Source: Algoriella xinjiangensis
GTDB taxonomy: Bacteria; Bacteroidota; Bacteroidia; Flavobacteriales; Weeksellaceae
Assembly (NCBI RefSeq): GCF_900115015.1
Contig: NZ_FOUZ01000018.1
Coordinates: forward strand, 1 to 41,396
Reading direction: 5' to 3'
Length of the DNA: 41,396 bases
Shown: piece after piece, positions 32,208 through 39,751 of the stretch
Numbering within the stretch: position 1 is the stretch's first letter
Layout: every line of letters begins with the position of its first letter
Position numbers and translations under genes: made by a program
Notes under the pieces: model-generated
The model's database searches: none
Seen by the model: the letters and a program-made list of their open reading frames with translations, nothing else
What the model was told of the DNA's origin: nothing

Positions 32208-32780
32208 ATGAATGCAAACGATTTATTATCAATCATAAAAAAACGACGTTCGGTTTTTCCTCAACAATATAATCAAGAAGAAATTACAAAGGACGAGTTA
32301 TCTCAAATTTTTGAAGCTGCAAATTGGGCACCTTCTCATAAAAAAACAGAACCTTGGCGTTTTATTGTTTTAGAAGGACCTTCGAAAGATCGTTTTCGCG
32401 AATATGTAAAACGTGTTTATGTGCAAGGAACGCCGCCCGACCAATTAAGTGATAGAAAAATGAATGCATTGATTGAGAAATGCGATAAATCAAACAAAAT
32501 CGTTTTAATCAATTTTATTAATGCAGAAAAAAATCCTGAATGGGAAGAATTGGCTGCCGTTTCTATGGCTGTTCAAAATATGTGGTTAATGGCTACTGCG
32601 CTAAATATTGGCGGATATTGGTCGTCGCCATCAAATGTAATTGCAAATGTTGACGAATTTACACCGATGCAAGAAGGTGAAAAATGTGTTGGTGTTTTTT
32701 ACATGGGAAAATATGATGGAGAATTAACCGAAGGTGTTCGCCAATCTACAGACGATAAAGTGAAGTTTTTAGATTACTAA
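32208..32780 (+). CDS. nitroreductase family protein
   Basis: A 190-residue FMN-dependent oxidoreductase of the small nitroreductase family. The N-terminal IIKKRRSVF gives the FMN-phosphate arginines, ANWAPSHKKTEPWRFIVL is the usual dimer and flavin-contact block, AVSMAVQNMWLMATALNIGGYWSS lines the flavin pocket, and the late GEKCVGVFYMGK closes the fold. It probably reduces nitro or quinone compounds with NAD(P)H; physiological substrate unknown. Monocistronic, divergent from the membrane-pab unit. Confidence 0.92.
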   Translation: MNANDLLSIIKKRRSVFPQQYNQEEITKDELSQIFEAANWAPSHKKTEPWRFIVLEGPSKDRFREYVKRVYVQGTPPDQLSDRKMNALIEKCDKSNKIVLINFINAEKNPEWEELAAVSMAVQNMWLMATALNIGGYWSSPSNVIANVDEFTPMQEGEKCVGVFYMGKYDGELTEGVRQSTDDKVKFLDY

Positions 32781-32801
32781 AAATCTTAGATAAATAACAG
32801 T

Positions 32802-32837
32802 AAAATAGGTTGCCGAATTTGGTAACCTATTTTTTTT
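32802..32837 (+). terminator. terminator of the nitroreductase gene
   Basis: A 13-bp stem with one G-T pair (32802-32814 with 32821-32833), loop GAATTT, followed by T run. Confidence 0.88.
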
Positions 32838-32874
32838 GTGATAAAAACTCATTTATCAACTTCATCAAAATTTG

Positions 32875-32882
32875 TATATTTG
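32875..32882 (+). promoter_or_regulatory. esterase promoter -7 element
   Basis: TATATTTG is an exact TAnnTTTG 26 bases before the ATG at 32909. It argues against the longer frame beginning at 32810, which would start inside the preceding terminator. Confidence 0.6.
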
Positions 32883-32908
32883 ATAACACACGTTTAATTA
32901 AAAAACTT

Positions 32909-33730
32909 ATGAAATCAATTTATAAATTGCTTCTAATCTTCGGATTATTTACTTGTATTGTTAGTTGTAAAAATAATCTACCAACATATAATGATCCAAT
33001 TCCGAAACATGATACGTTTACCATTAACTCTAAAAATGTAAACGAAACACGAACAATTAATGTTTGGGTTCCGGATAATTATTCTACCTCAACAGATTCT
33101 TTAATGGTGATGTATATGCCTGATGGCGGAACGAAAGAAGATTTTCCGCATATTGCAAATACATTGGCCGAATTAATACAATCAAATAAAATAACACCAG
33201 TAATTTTAGTTGGAATAGAAAATACCCAACGAAGACGAGATTTAACGGGAAAAACAGAGGTAGAAGAAGATAAAAAAATTGCACCAATTGTTGGCGGTTC
33301 TACAGAGTTTAGAGCTTTTCTGAAGGATGAATTATTTCCTGAAATTAATAAACGTTATCGTACAACAAACAAAAAAGGAATTATTGGAGAATCCTTAGCG
33401 GGTTTATTTGTTATCGAAACTTTTTTGGAGCATACAGATATGTTTGATGTTTACATTGCGATGGATCCTTCGCTTTGGTGGAATAATAAATATTTAATTC
33501 GTACTGCAAAAGATGATTTGGCTAAATTTCCATCAACACCAAAAAAAATATGGTTTGCAGGTTCTCAAGCAACTGACATTTCTGCTTCTACTAATCAATT
33601 AGCAGAAATTTTAAAAACTACTCATCTTCCGAATTTAGAATGGACGTATTCTGATGAACCAAAAGAAGATCACAGTACAATTTACAGAGCTACAAAAGAA
33701 AAAGCATTGATTTGGGCGTTGAAGAAATAA
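32909..33730 (+). CDS. alpha/beta hydrolase (esterase D / enterochelin-esterase-like) lipoprotein
   Basis: A 273-residue exported hydrolase. The signal peptide ends in the lipobox CIVSC with Cys20. The esterase fold shows an oxyanion-side segment VMYMPDGG, the nucleophile elbow GESLAG with the catalytic Ser, an AMDPSLWWN strand and a late DHSTIYR with the catalytic His. Relatives include IroE/Fes, which cut ferric-siderophore esters, and feruloyl/acetyl esterases. The true substrate is not evident and no siderophore genes are adjacent. Monocistronic with a strong terminator. Confidence 0.87.
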   Translation: MKSIYKLLLIFGLFTCIVSCKNNLPTYNDPIPKHDTFTINSKNVNETRTINVWVPDNYSTSTDSLMVMYMPDGGTKEDFPHIANTLAELIQSNKITPVILVGIENTQRRRDLTGKTEVEEDKKIAPIVGGSTEFRAFLKDELFPEINKRYRTTNKKGIIGESLAGLFVIETFLEHTDMFDVYIAMDPSLWWNNKYLIRTAKDDLAKFPSTPKKIWFAGSQATDISASTNQLAEILKTTHLPNLEWTYSDEPKEDHSTIYRATKEKALIWALKK

Positions 33731-33745
33731 GATAAAATGGAATAA

Positions 33746-33784
33746 AAAAATCACTTTAGCTTTTAACTAAAGTGATTTTTTTTG
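33746..33784. terminator. terminator between esterase and SRPBCC genes
   Basis: AAAAATCACTTTAG (33746-33759) pairs perfectly with CTAAAGTGATTTTT (33767-33780), flanked by A on the left and T on the right, so it suits both converging genes. Confidence 0.88.
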
Positions 33785-33798
33785 TGATTATTATAAAT

Positions 33799-34326
33799 TT
33801 ATTTTTCGCTTAGCTCTTTCAATTTTTTAAGACCTTTTCCGTAAGAATCCTCCATTTGATAATCCATCATCAGTTTCATTAAATTCATCGGATAATCTAA
33901 TTCGCAATCCATATTCCAAACTACTTTTGTTGTATTTCCTTCTTTAGTCAAAACGACATCCGAAGTTGCATCACTTTCAAAAGGTTTTTTAAACATCATT
34001 TTTGTTGCAATTTTTTGATTCGGAACTAAAGCTGTTATCACGTGACAACCTTGTCCAACATCATCATTTCCATCCCAACAATATTCGTCTCCAACTTGAC
34101 CTTGATTTCCAGAATACGTTAATTTCAAATTTGGATCAAGACTCATCCAAGGATTCCATTCATTAAATTTTTTAGATGAACTAGCTTGCTCATACACTTT
34201 TTCGATAGGAGCATTTATAACTATTGATGTTTCGAAATGATATTTTTTACCAATTGCGAACATTGCAATAACTAAAACACCAATCAATATTACAATTGAC
34301 CAAAGTACTTTTTTAAGAATTTTCAT
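33799..34326 (-). CDS. SRPBCC family protein with N-terminal membrane anchor
   Basis: A 175-residue protein with one N-terminal helix (about 6-26, VLWSIVILIGVLVIAMFAIG) and a START/SRPBCC domain beginning at IVINAPIEKVYEQASSSKKFNEWNPW (about 36-61) and ending with a long C-terminal helix. Such domains bind hydrophobic ligands or serve as polyketide-cyclase-like folds; no ligand can be named. Its gene follows the DinB gene by 30 bases on the same strand and probably shares its transcript. Confidence 0.85.
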   Translation of the reverse strand: MKILKKVLWSIVILIGVLVIAMFAIGKKYHFETSIVINAPIEKVYEQASSSKKFNEWNPWMSLDPNLKLTYSGNQGQVGDEYCWDGNDDVGQGCHVITALVPNQKIATKMMFKKPFESDATSDVVLTKEGNTTKVVWNMDCELDYPMNLMKLMMDYQMEDSYGKGLKKLKELSEK

Positions 34327-34356
34327 ATTCGTGTAATTTTATGCGTAAAAGAATGC

Positions 34357-34818
34357 TTAGAACGGAATATTTTTTTTCATTGAATGCATGTATCCCAAAT
34401 GCATTGCTTCGTGTATATTGTTGTACAAAATTGCATCTTCTATAGATTCTAATGTAATTCCGAAACTTGTTTTATAGGATTTATAGTACGATAATTTCTC
34501 AGATCTATAATCTTTAAAAAGTTGCATTGGTGTATTTTCTAACATTTCTTTCAACTCTTTTACATCCGCTTCTGTGGCTTCTGTATTTCCAAGGGTTCCT
34601 TTTTTATACTTCTGTATAAAATCAATATCTACCAACATTCGTGTATCCGTCAAATAATAATGTATTAATTGTTGCGTTGCCAACACGTGCGCTGCATTCC
34701 AAAATAAATTATTTTTATATCCCATCGGAATGTAAAGTAATTGTTTTAAAGAATGTTGTTCAAGCTCATCAATAATCTGTTTTCTGATATTTGTTAGATA
34801 AATAATATGCTCTTCCAT
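34357..34818 (-). CDS. DinB superfamily protein
   Basis: A 153-residue four-helix-bundle protein of the DinB/YfiT group. Three metal-binding histidines are visible in the usual places: His44 in FWNAAHVLATQQ, and His136 and His140 in NNIHEAMHLGYM. Some members are thiol-dependent S-transferases using mycothiol or bacillithiol, which would fit an organism with bshC, but this is inference. It is the first gene of a two-gene unit with the SRPBCC gene. Confidence 0.88.
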   Translation of the reverse strand: MEEHIIYLTNIRKQIIDELEQHSLKQLLYIPMGYKNNLFWNAAHVLATQQLIHYYLTDTRMLVDIDFIQKYKKGTLGNTEATEADVKELKEMLENTPMQLFKDYRSEKLSYYKSYKTSFGITLESIEDAILYNNIHEAMHLGYMHSMKKNIPF

Positions 34819-34926
34819 AGTTAGATTTAAAGTTTAAATATACATTAAATTACATCTGTTTATCAAATTATAAAGCAAAACAATTAAAATCACGTTTTTA
34901 GATTCTCTAAAGTCTTTGATTCTTTG

Positions 34927-34934
34927 TAATTTTG
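34927..34934 (+). promoter_or_regulatory. apbC promoter -7 element
   Basis: TAATTTTG is an exact TAnnTTTG, 18 bases before the ATG at 34953. Confidence 0.55.
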
Positions 34935-34952
34935 CCTAAATAAAACTATAAG

Positions 34953-36053
34953 ATGGCTTATACAAGAGATCAAATATATCAAGTATTAGAAGAATTAGGT
35001 ATTCGTAACTGGATGCGTAATGCTCAAGTGGTGGGAAATGATATTATTTTAGACATTGTTTCTCCTTCTCCAGCAATGCACGAACGCAAAAGGTTAGAAA
35101 TTGCCTTGAAGAATGCATTTAAAGAAAATTTACCTGAAGCAAATTTAACATTAAATATATCTGTTGAAGTAGAGGAAAAAAATCCGAACGAAATCAAAGG
35201 TTCAGAATTACCAGGTGTTAAAAACATTATTGCTGTAGCATCAGGAAAAGGTGGTGTTGGTAAATCTACTGTTTCTGCAAACTTAGCAATAAGTTTAGCA
35301 AACATGGGATTTAAAGTTGGTGTTTTAGACGCCGATATTTACGGACCATCTATGCCAATTATGTTCGACTGTCAAGACGCTCGTCCATATTCTGTAGAAG
35401 TTAATGGTAAAACAAAAATAAAACCAGTAGAAGCTTACGGAATCAAAATTTTATCAATTGGTTTCTTTGCAGATACAGATCAAGCAATTGTTTGGCGTGG
35501 ACCAATGGCTGCAAAAGCACTTAATCAAATGATTCGCGATGCACATTGGGGAGATTTAGATTTCTTATTAATCGATTTACCTCCAGGCACAGGTGACATC
35601 CATTTATCTATCGTACAACAAGTTCCAATTACGGGTGCAGTTGTGGTTTCTACACCGCAAACTATTGCCTTAGCAGATGCAAGAAAAGGAGTTGGCATGT
35701 TCCAAATGGAAGCAATTAACGTTCCTGTTTTAGGAATTGTAGAAAATATGGCGTATTTTACACCTGAAGAATTACCAAACAATAAATATTATATTTTTGG
35801 ACAAAACGGTGCAAAACATTTAGCAGAACAAATTAGTGTTCCTTTCTTAGGCGAAATTCCGATTGTACAATCTATTCGCGAAGCTGCCGATGTAGGACGC
35901 CCTGCTGCTTTACAAGAAGGCACAATTGTTGCCGAAGTGTATAAAAATATTGCACGTAATACTGTACAAAGTTTAGTAGAACGTAACACAACATTACCTC
36001 CAACAGAGGCTGTTCGTATTACGACTATGGCTGGTTGTTCAGCAAAAAATTAA
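34953..36053 (+). CDS. apbC: Mrp/NBP35-type ATPase, iron-sulfur carrier (ApbC)
   Basis: A 366-residue P-loop ATPase that carries and delivers iron-sulfur clusters. Residues 1-75 form an MIP18/DUF59 domain; the deviant Walker A ASGKGGVGKST lies at 96-106, followed by LDADIYGPSMP and LIDLPPGTGD. The usual CxxC after ENM(S/A)YF is replaced by TPEELPNNKYYIFG; only Cys362, near the C-terminus, lies close to the end. A different cluster-binding mode is therefore likely. The NifU-like gene follows after 14 bases, consistent with a cluster-assembly pair. Confidence 0.93.
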   Translation: MAYTRDQIYQVLEELGIRNWMRNAQVVGNDIILDIVSPSPAMHERKRLEIALKNAFKENLPEANLTLNISVEVEEKNPNEIKGSELPGVKNIIAVASGKGGVGKSTVSANLAISLANMGFKVGVLDADIYGPSMPIMFDCQDARPYSVEVNGKTKIKPVEAYGIKILSIGFFADTDQAIVWRGPMAAKALNQMIRDAHWGDLDFLLIDLPPGTGDIHLSIVQQVPITGAVVVSTPQTIALADARKGVGMFQMEAINVPVLGIVENMAYFTPEELPNNKYYIFGQNGAKHLAEQISVPFLGEIPIVQSIREAADVGRPAALQEGTIVAEVYKNIARNTVQSLVERNTTLPPTEAVRITTMAGCSAKN

Positions 36054-36067
36054 AAAAGAAAAAGATC

Positions 36068-36361
36068 ATGACTCCAGAAGAAAAATATTCAGAAGTTGAA
36101 AAGGCCTTAGCTGAAATTAGACCATTCTTAAATTCAGATGGAGGCGATATCGAATTAGTATCTATAGAAGATAATATCGTAAAAGTTCGCCTTACAGGTG
36201 CATGTATTTCTTGTTCTGTCAACCAAATGACTTTAAAGTCGGGTGTAGAAATGACAATCAAAAAATATGTACCAGAAATCATTTCAGTAATCAATGTTTC
36301 GGACCTTGAAACTTCTACTGAAGCTGATCTCATCTCTTCGATTGCGAAAGAAGAACATTAA
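36068..36361 (+). CDS. NifU C-terminal domain (Nfu-type) protein
   Basis: A 97-residue iron-sulfur carrier domain. It shows IRPFLNSDGGDIELV at the start and TGACISCSVNQMTLKSGVE with the CxxC pair Cys46 and Cys49 that holds a 4Fe-4S cluster at a dimer interface. ATG 36068 is chosen, as the longer frame from 36035 begins inside apbC and adds only a lysine run. It is translated just after apbC and ends before a strong terminator. Confidence 0.92.
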   Translation: MTPEEKYSEVEKALAEIRPFLNSDGGDIELVSIEDNIVKVRLTGACISCSVNQMTLKSGVEMTIKKYVPEIISVINVSDLETSTEADLISSIAKEEH

Positions 36362-36385
36362 ATTAGTTAAAATAACATATTAATT

Positions 36386-36427
36386 AAAACGTCTTTATAT
36401 CAATTTATAAAGACGTTTTGTTATTTT
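36386..36427 (+). terminator. terminator of the apbC unit
   Basis: A 14-bp perfect stem (36386-36399 with 36406-36419), loop TCAATT, with a T-rich tail that also contains the -7 element of the next gene. Confidence 0.85.
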
Positions 36428-36429
36428 TG
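36422..36429 (+). promoter_or_regulatory. promoter -7 element of the DUF3108 gene
   Basis: TATTTTTG is an exact TAnnTTTG within the tail of the preceding terminator, 41 bases before the ATG at 36471. Confidence 0.45.
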
Positions 36430-36470
36430 GCAAACAATTTGAATTTAAACCAACCAAACAAAAAACTATA

Positions 36471-37241
36471 ATGAGAAAATATATTTTATTCTTCACATTA
36501 CTACTATTTACATTTTCTACTAAAATTAATGCGCAAGCAAATTACAAAGGAGGAGAATTTCTGAAATTTAGAATTCATTATTCTGGATTAAATGCTGGCT
36601 TTGCAACCATCGATGTAAAAGATGTTACACTTAACGGGAAAAGTCATTTTCATATTATTGGAAAAGGAAGTTCTAGCGGGGCAGTTCGTGCGTTTTTTAA
36701 AGTAGATGATTTATACGAATCTTACATTGATAAAGCAGATTTTAAACCAACAAAATTTGTACGAAACGTTGTAGAAGGAAGTTATAAACGTCATCAAATT
36801 TATTATTTTGATCATGCTGCGAAAAAAGCAAAAGTCGAAAATAAACGCGATGGCACAACAAAAACAGAGACTATACCGTCTGATGCGCAAGATTTACTTT
36901 CGGCTTTTTATAGTTTGAGAAATGCAGATCATTCAAAATTAAAAACGGGTGATTTCTTAAACGAAAATATTTTTTTAGGCGATGAAACACTAAAATTTAA
37001 ACTGAAAGTTTTGGGTAGAGAAACCTTAAAAACTAAATTCGGAAAAATAAATACAATAAAAATTCGTCCGTATGTACAATCTGGACGTATTTTCGAAGAA
37101 TCGGAATCTGTAACAATGTGGGTTTCTGATGACGATAATCTTGTCCCAATCAAGATAAAAGCAGGCTTATTAGTTGGTTCTTTAAATGCAGATTTATACG
37201 AATACAAGAATTTGAAATCGCCAATAAAATTTACGAAATAA
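36471..37241 (+). CDS. DUF3108 family exported protein
   Basis: A 256-residue protein with a signal peptide (to about residue 22, KINAQA) and a DUF3108 beta-rich domain. Typical marks are GEFLKFRIHYSGLNAGFATI, a DDLYESYIDKADFKP segment, SDAQDLLSAFYSLR and the final WVSDDDNLVPIKIKAGLLVGSL. The family is periplasmic or outer-membrane-facing and uncharacterised; the LolB/VioE-like fold suggests lipid or hydrophobic ligand handling. Monocistronic. Confidence 0.88.
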   Translation: MRKYILFFTLLLFTFSTKINAQANYKGGEFLKFRIHYSGLNAGFATIDVKDVTLNGKSHFHIIGKGSSSGAVRAFFKVDDLYESYIDKADFKPTKFVRNVVEGSYKRHQIYYFDHAAKKAKVENKRDGTTKTETIPSDAQDLLSAFYSLRNADHSKLKTGDFLNENIFLGDETLKFKLKVLGRETLKTKFGKINTIKIRPYVQSGRIFEESESVTMWVSDDDNLVPIKIKAGLLVGSLNADLYEYKNLKSPIKFTK

Positions 37242-37260
37242 CTTATTTTCATATAAAATA

Positions 37261-37287
37261 AAATCCCGCATTATTGTGGGATTTTTT
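37261..37287. terminator. terminator between DUF3108 and DUF1398 genes
   Basis: AAATCCCGCA (37261-37270) pairs with TGTGGGATTT (37275-37284) around TTAT, with T run. It overlaps the end of the convergent DUF1398 gene. Confidence 0.8.
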
Positions 37288-37660
37288 CTTCAAGTACTTT
37301 TTTTCCTTCTTTATCAAAATACGTACACGTCATTTTATCCAACAAAACAATCCATTTTTCTACGCCTGTTTCAGCACAATGTGTACAAAATGTATAATAA
37401 TCTGTTTCGCCTTGTTGATGAATTTTAAGATACGCAGCAAACTTTTCGTTGTCTACATTATCAGCAATTGCTAAATCAGTATATTTCGGAAGTGATGATG
37501 TAATAAAATCATCTGCTCCAAAATAATTTGTACAACTATCTTTTACCAAAGTTTCAAAAGCTACAACGCCTAATTGTTTTATTTCTTTGATATAACTTGG
37601 AAAACCAGCGCCAGATTTTATTTTATCATGTGCTGCCTCTATCTGTGCAATTGTAAACAT
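37271..37660 (-). CDS. DUF1398 family protein
   Basis: A 129-residue cytoplasmic protein of the DUF1398 family: it opens with FTIAQIEAAHDKIKSGAGFPSYI, continues with LGVVAFETLVKDSCTNYFG and contains a GETDYYTFCTHCAETGVEKW block with CTHC. E. coli relatives include phage-derived proteins of unknown function. It begins 15 bases after the aat stop on the same strand, so the two are probably co-transcribed. No enzymatic residues can be assigned. Confidence 0.85.
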   Translation of the reverse strand: MFTIAQIEAAHDKIKSGAGFPSYIKEIKQLGVVAFETLVKDSCTNYFGADDFITSSLPKYTDLAIADNVDNEKFAAYLKIHQQGETDYYTFCTHCAETGVEKWIVLLDKMTCTYFDKEGKKVLEEKIPQ

Positions 37661-37674
37661 AGTTTTTATATTTT

Positions 37675-38319
37675 TTAAGATTGATTATTATCTTCAAGAT
37701 ACTCTAAAAATACTTCTGATGGAATTTCCACCGCACCCAAACTAGCTAAATGTTCGGTATAAACTTGGCAATCTATCACTTGATATTTGGAATGATATTT
37801 TGCAACAAATTGTATAAAACCTGCTTTTGACGCATTGCTAACTTTTGCAAACATACTTTCGCCACAAAAAATATTTCCCATTTCTATTCCATAAAATCCT
37901 CCAACAAGCTCATCACTTTGCCAAACCTCAATACTTTTAGCTACGCCAAGCTCGTGTAGTTTACAATAAGCCTCTATCATATCATTTGTAATCCAAGTGC
38001 CGTCCTGCCCTTTTCTGTAGGCTTCAGAACAGTTTATAATCACTTCTCGAAATGCTTTGTTCTCTGTAAATGTAAAAGTTTTGTCTTTAAAGACTTTTTT
38101 CATCGATTTAGAAACATATAAATCTTCTGGAAACAGAACAAAACGATCATGTGGAAACCACCAAAGAATTGGTTCGTCTTCGTTAAACCAAGGAAAAATA
38201 CCCAGTTTATAAGCCATCAACAATCGTTCTGAAGAAAGATCTCCTCCAATTGCTATAATTCCTTCATCATTAACTTCCGAGTGATCTGGAAATACCAAAT
38301 CTTGTCCTAACCAATACAT
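37675..38319 (-). CDS. aat: leucyl/phenylalanyl-tRNA-protein transferase
   Basis: Attaches Leu or Phe from aminoacyl-tRNA to proteins with N-terminal Arg or Lys, marking them for degradation by the ClpS/ClpAP N-end rule. The 214-residue protein shows the family order: GIIAIGGDLSSERLLMAYKLGIFPW, EPILWWFPHDRFVLFPE, GQDGTWITNDMIEAY, GGFYGIEMGNIFCGESMF and the late QVYTEHLASLGA. DUF1398 follows. The upstream gap contains the terminator of the DUF3127 gene. Confidence 0.95.
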   Translation of the reverse strand: MYWLGQDLVFPDHSEVNDEGIIAIGGDLSSERLLMAYKLGIFPWFNEDEPILWWFPHDRFVLFPEDLYVSKSMKKVFKDKTFTFTENKAFREVIINCSEAYRKGQDGTWITNDMIEAYCKLHELGVAKSIEVWQSDELVGGFYGIEMGNIFCGESMFAKVSNASKAGFIQFVAKYHSKYQVIDCQVYTEHLASLGAVEIPSEVFLEYLEDNNQS

Positions 38320-38350
38320 TTTTCCTACTACATTTAAATTTTATGCAAAA

Positions 38351-38383
38351 TAAAAAAACGTGTCCAAGTTTTTGAACACGTTT
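38351..38383 (-). terminator. terminator of the DUF3127 gene
   Basis: On the minus strand AAACGTGTTCAA and TTGGACACGTTT pair with one mismatch (38383-38372, 38367-38356), followed by seven T. Confidence 0.8.
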
Positions 38384-38409
38384 ATATGATACATTTTATT
38401 GTCTACAAA

Positions 38410-38781
38410 TTAAAATGGTAAATCATCATCATCTCCGTTAGAAAAAGTATCTACTGGAGGCGCTGGTGCAAAATTATCATATCCTTGTGGAGCTTGAGCA
38501 GCAGCATTTGCCATATTCTCTATTCTCCAAGCTTGGATTGTATTAAAGTATTTTGCTACACCTTCTGGATTAACCCATTCGCGACCACGAATGTTGATTG
38601 AAACTTTAACTTCATCACCATCTTTGTAAGCGTTTAATACATCTGTTTTATCTTGTGTTAGCTCAATTAAAATATCCTGTGGATATTGTTCTTGCGTTGT
38701 CACAACAAATTCTCTCTTTTTGAAACTTGCGGTAATATTTTGAGTTTCAAACACTTTTTTAATTCTTCCAGTAATTTCCAT
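38410..38781 (-). CDS. DUF3127 family protein with SSB-like acidic tip
   Basis: A 123-residue protein. Residues 1-85 are the DUF3127 domain (MEITGRIKKVFETQNITASF, KREFVVTTQEQYPQDILIEL, VSINIRGREWVNPEGVAKYF), which by strand pattern is OB-fold-like. A disordered Ala/Pro/Gln-rich linker follows and the protein ends in DDDDLPF, nearly the DDDIPF tip by which single-strand binding protein recruits repair enzymes. ATG 38781 is chosen because the alternative TTG at 38802 lies inside the exact -7 element at 38800-38807. Monocistronic. Confidence 0.88.
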   Translation of the reverse strand: MEITGRIKKVFETQNITASFKKREFVVTTQEQYPQDILIELTQDKTDVLNAYKDGDEVKVSINIRGREWVNPEGVAKYFNTIQAWRIENMANAAAQAPQGYDNFAPAPPVDTFSNGDDDDLPF

Positions 38782-38799
38782 TTTTGTAAAAGCTTTGTG

Positions 38800-38807
38800 C
38801 AAATTTA
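38800..38807 (-). promoter_or_regulatory. promoter -7 element of the DUF3127 gene
   Basis: On the minus strand TAAATTTG (38807-38800) is an exact TAnnTTTG, 18 bases before the ATG at 38781. Confidence 0.55.
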
Positions 38808-38845
38808 AAGTGTAAAAAAAGATAAAAAAAATTTTTGTTGGAAAT

Positions 38846-38875
38846 TTTGTTCAAACAAAAATAAATGTATATTTG
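38846..38875 (+). promoter_or_regulatory. tRNA-Leu promoter
   Basis: -33 TTTG (38846-38849), an 18-base spacer and -7 TATATTTG (38868-38875), both exact. Transcription would begin about 18 bases before the mature tRNA. Confidence 0.75.
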
Positions 38876-38899
38876 CAATCCAATTCGATGAGAATTAAA

Positions 38900-38981
38900 G
38901 CGGGCGTGGTGGAATTGGTAGACACGCTAGACTTAGGATCTAGTGCCGCAAGGTGTGAGAGTTCGAGTCTCTCCGCCCGTA
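38900..38981 (+). tRNA. tRNA-Leu (anticodon UAG)
   Basis: The acceptor stem pairs GCGGGCG (38900-38906) with CGCCCGT (38974-38980), discriminator A at 38981. The anticodon stem CTAGA/TCTAG encloses the loop CTTAGGA with anticodon TAG. A long variable arm (GTGCCGCAAGGTGT) marks it as class II, as for leucine, and GTTCGAGTC is the T loop. The CCA end is not encoded. Confidence 0.97.
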
Positions 38982-38988
38982 CAACTTC

Positions 38989-39027
38989 AAAAGGTAATTA
39001 CTTAATAATATAGTAGTTACCTTTTTT
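38989..39027 (+). terminator. terminator downstream of tRNA-Leu
   Basis: A 14-bp stem with one G-T pair (38989-39002 with 39012-39025) followed by T run, 8 bases after the tRNA. Confidence 0.85.
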
Positions 39028-39037
39028 GTTTTATATA

Positions 39038-39057
39038 ATTGCACAGCTATTGCACAG
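39038..39057. repeat. tandem direct repeat ATTGCACAG
   Basis: Two identical 9-mers (39038-39046 and 39049-39057) separated by CT lie just past the tRNA terminator, at the edge of the accessory region. Confidence 0.6.
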
Positions 39058-39366
39058 TAATCTATAAAAATTATAACATAGATATTGTTTATGAAATGCT
39101 CATCTTAATATAGTGAATGTTATTAATTATTAACAAACTACAAACCTATATTACTATAAAAATCTATATTAATTGAATATAATAAGCATTATTATATAGT
39201 ATATAAAAGCTCAAACTCTTTATTTAAAATAATTAAAAATACTTGCCCACACCCAAAATAAAAAAGTGATTCTCTTTTCAGAAAACCACCCCTATCATCT
39301 ACATAGATGATAATATGAATCTATTTATAGGTATCAATTCTTTAAAATTAAAAGAGACATAAGAGT
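39058..39366. other. AT-rich non-coding stretch
   Basis: Very AT-rich and without a credible gene on either strand. The only structures seen are the palindrome at 39293-39312 and a C-rich patch near 39283-39292. It forms most of the gap between the tRNA and the first accessory gene and may hold remnants of an integration event. Confidence 0.5.
39293..39312. repeat. 9-bp-arm palindrome
   Basis: TATCATCTA and TAGATGATA flank a central CA. The two-base centre makes a protein-binding site more likely than an RNA hairpin. Confidence 0.4.
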
Positions 39367-39714
39367 TTATATCTCAAAAGCAAAAATATGTAATATAAAT
39401 TTATATAATACGTATAATATCCCTATAAATAAAGCTAATACAATTCCAACTACTATTGGTAACAATAAGGAAAACCGAATTATTGGATAAACAAATGAAG
39501 AAAATATATTATATATCCCAAAATACCTTACAAGTAACTTATTAATAATTTCAAGCACAGGACAAACTATAAATGAAATAATAGTATTTATCATTAAAAA
39601 ATTGAAGTGAAAGGCATAGCTAAGAATCCAATAATTAAATCCCCCAATAAAAAAAACAAATATACTATCTTGTAGTATCTCCTTAAATTCTTCTCGAATT
39701 GTAGTTATATTCAT
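39367..39714 (-). CDS. small multi-pass membrane protein, unknown
   Basis: A 115-residue hydrophobic protein. After a short charged N-terminus (MNITTIREEFKEIL) it has three or four membrane segments (about 15-35, 39-58, 65-90 and 90-112). I recognise no family. It starts 37 bases after the second small membrane gene on the same strand, so they probably form a pair. Its codon use is richer in ATA and TTA than the core genes left of the tRNA, suggesting recent transfer. Confidence 0.6.
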   Translation of the reverse strand: MNITTIREEFKEILQDSIFVFFIGGFNYWILSYAFHFNFLMINTIISFIVCPVLEIINKLLVRYFGIYNIFSSFVYPIIRFSLLLPIVVGIVLALFIGILYVLYKFILHIFAFEI

Positions 39715-39751
39715 CTTAAAAACAACATTAAACCATTATCTTTCTATACAT

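Noticed and set aside
32810-32908. 33-residue extension of the esterase lipoprotein
   Set aside because: It would start inside the nitroreductase terminator and bury the signal peptide and lipobox.
35024-35989. several minus-strand ORFs of 66-93 residues inside apbC
   Set aside because: Antisense shadows of a conserved ATPase.
36025-36333. 102-residue minus-strand ORF opposite the NifU-like gene
   Set aside because: It is the antisense of a recognised iron-sulfur protein with an intact CxxC.
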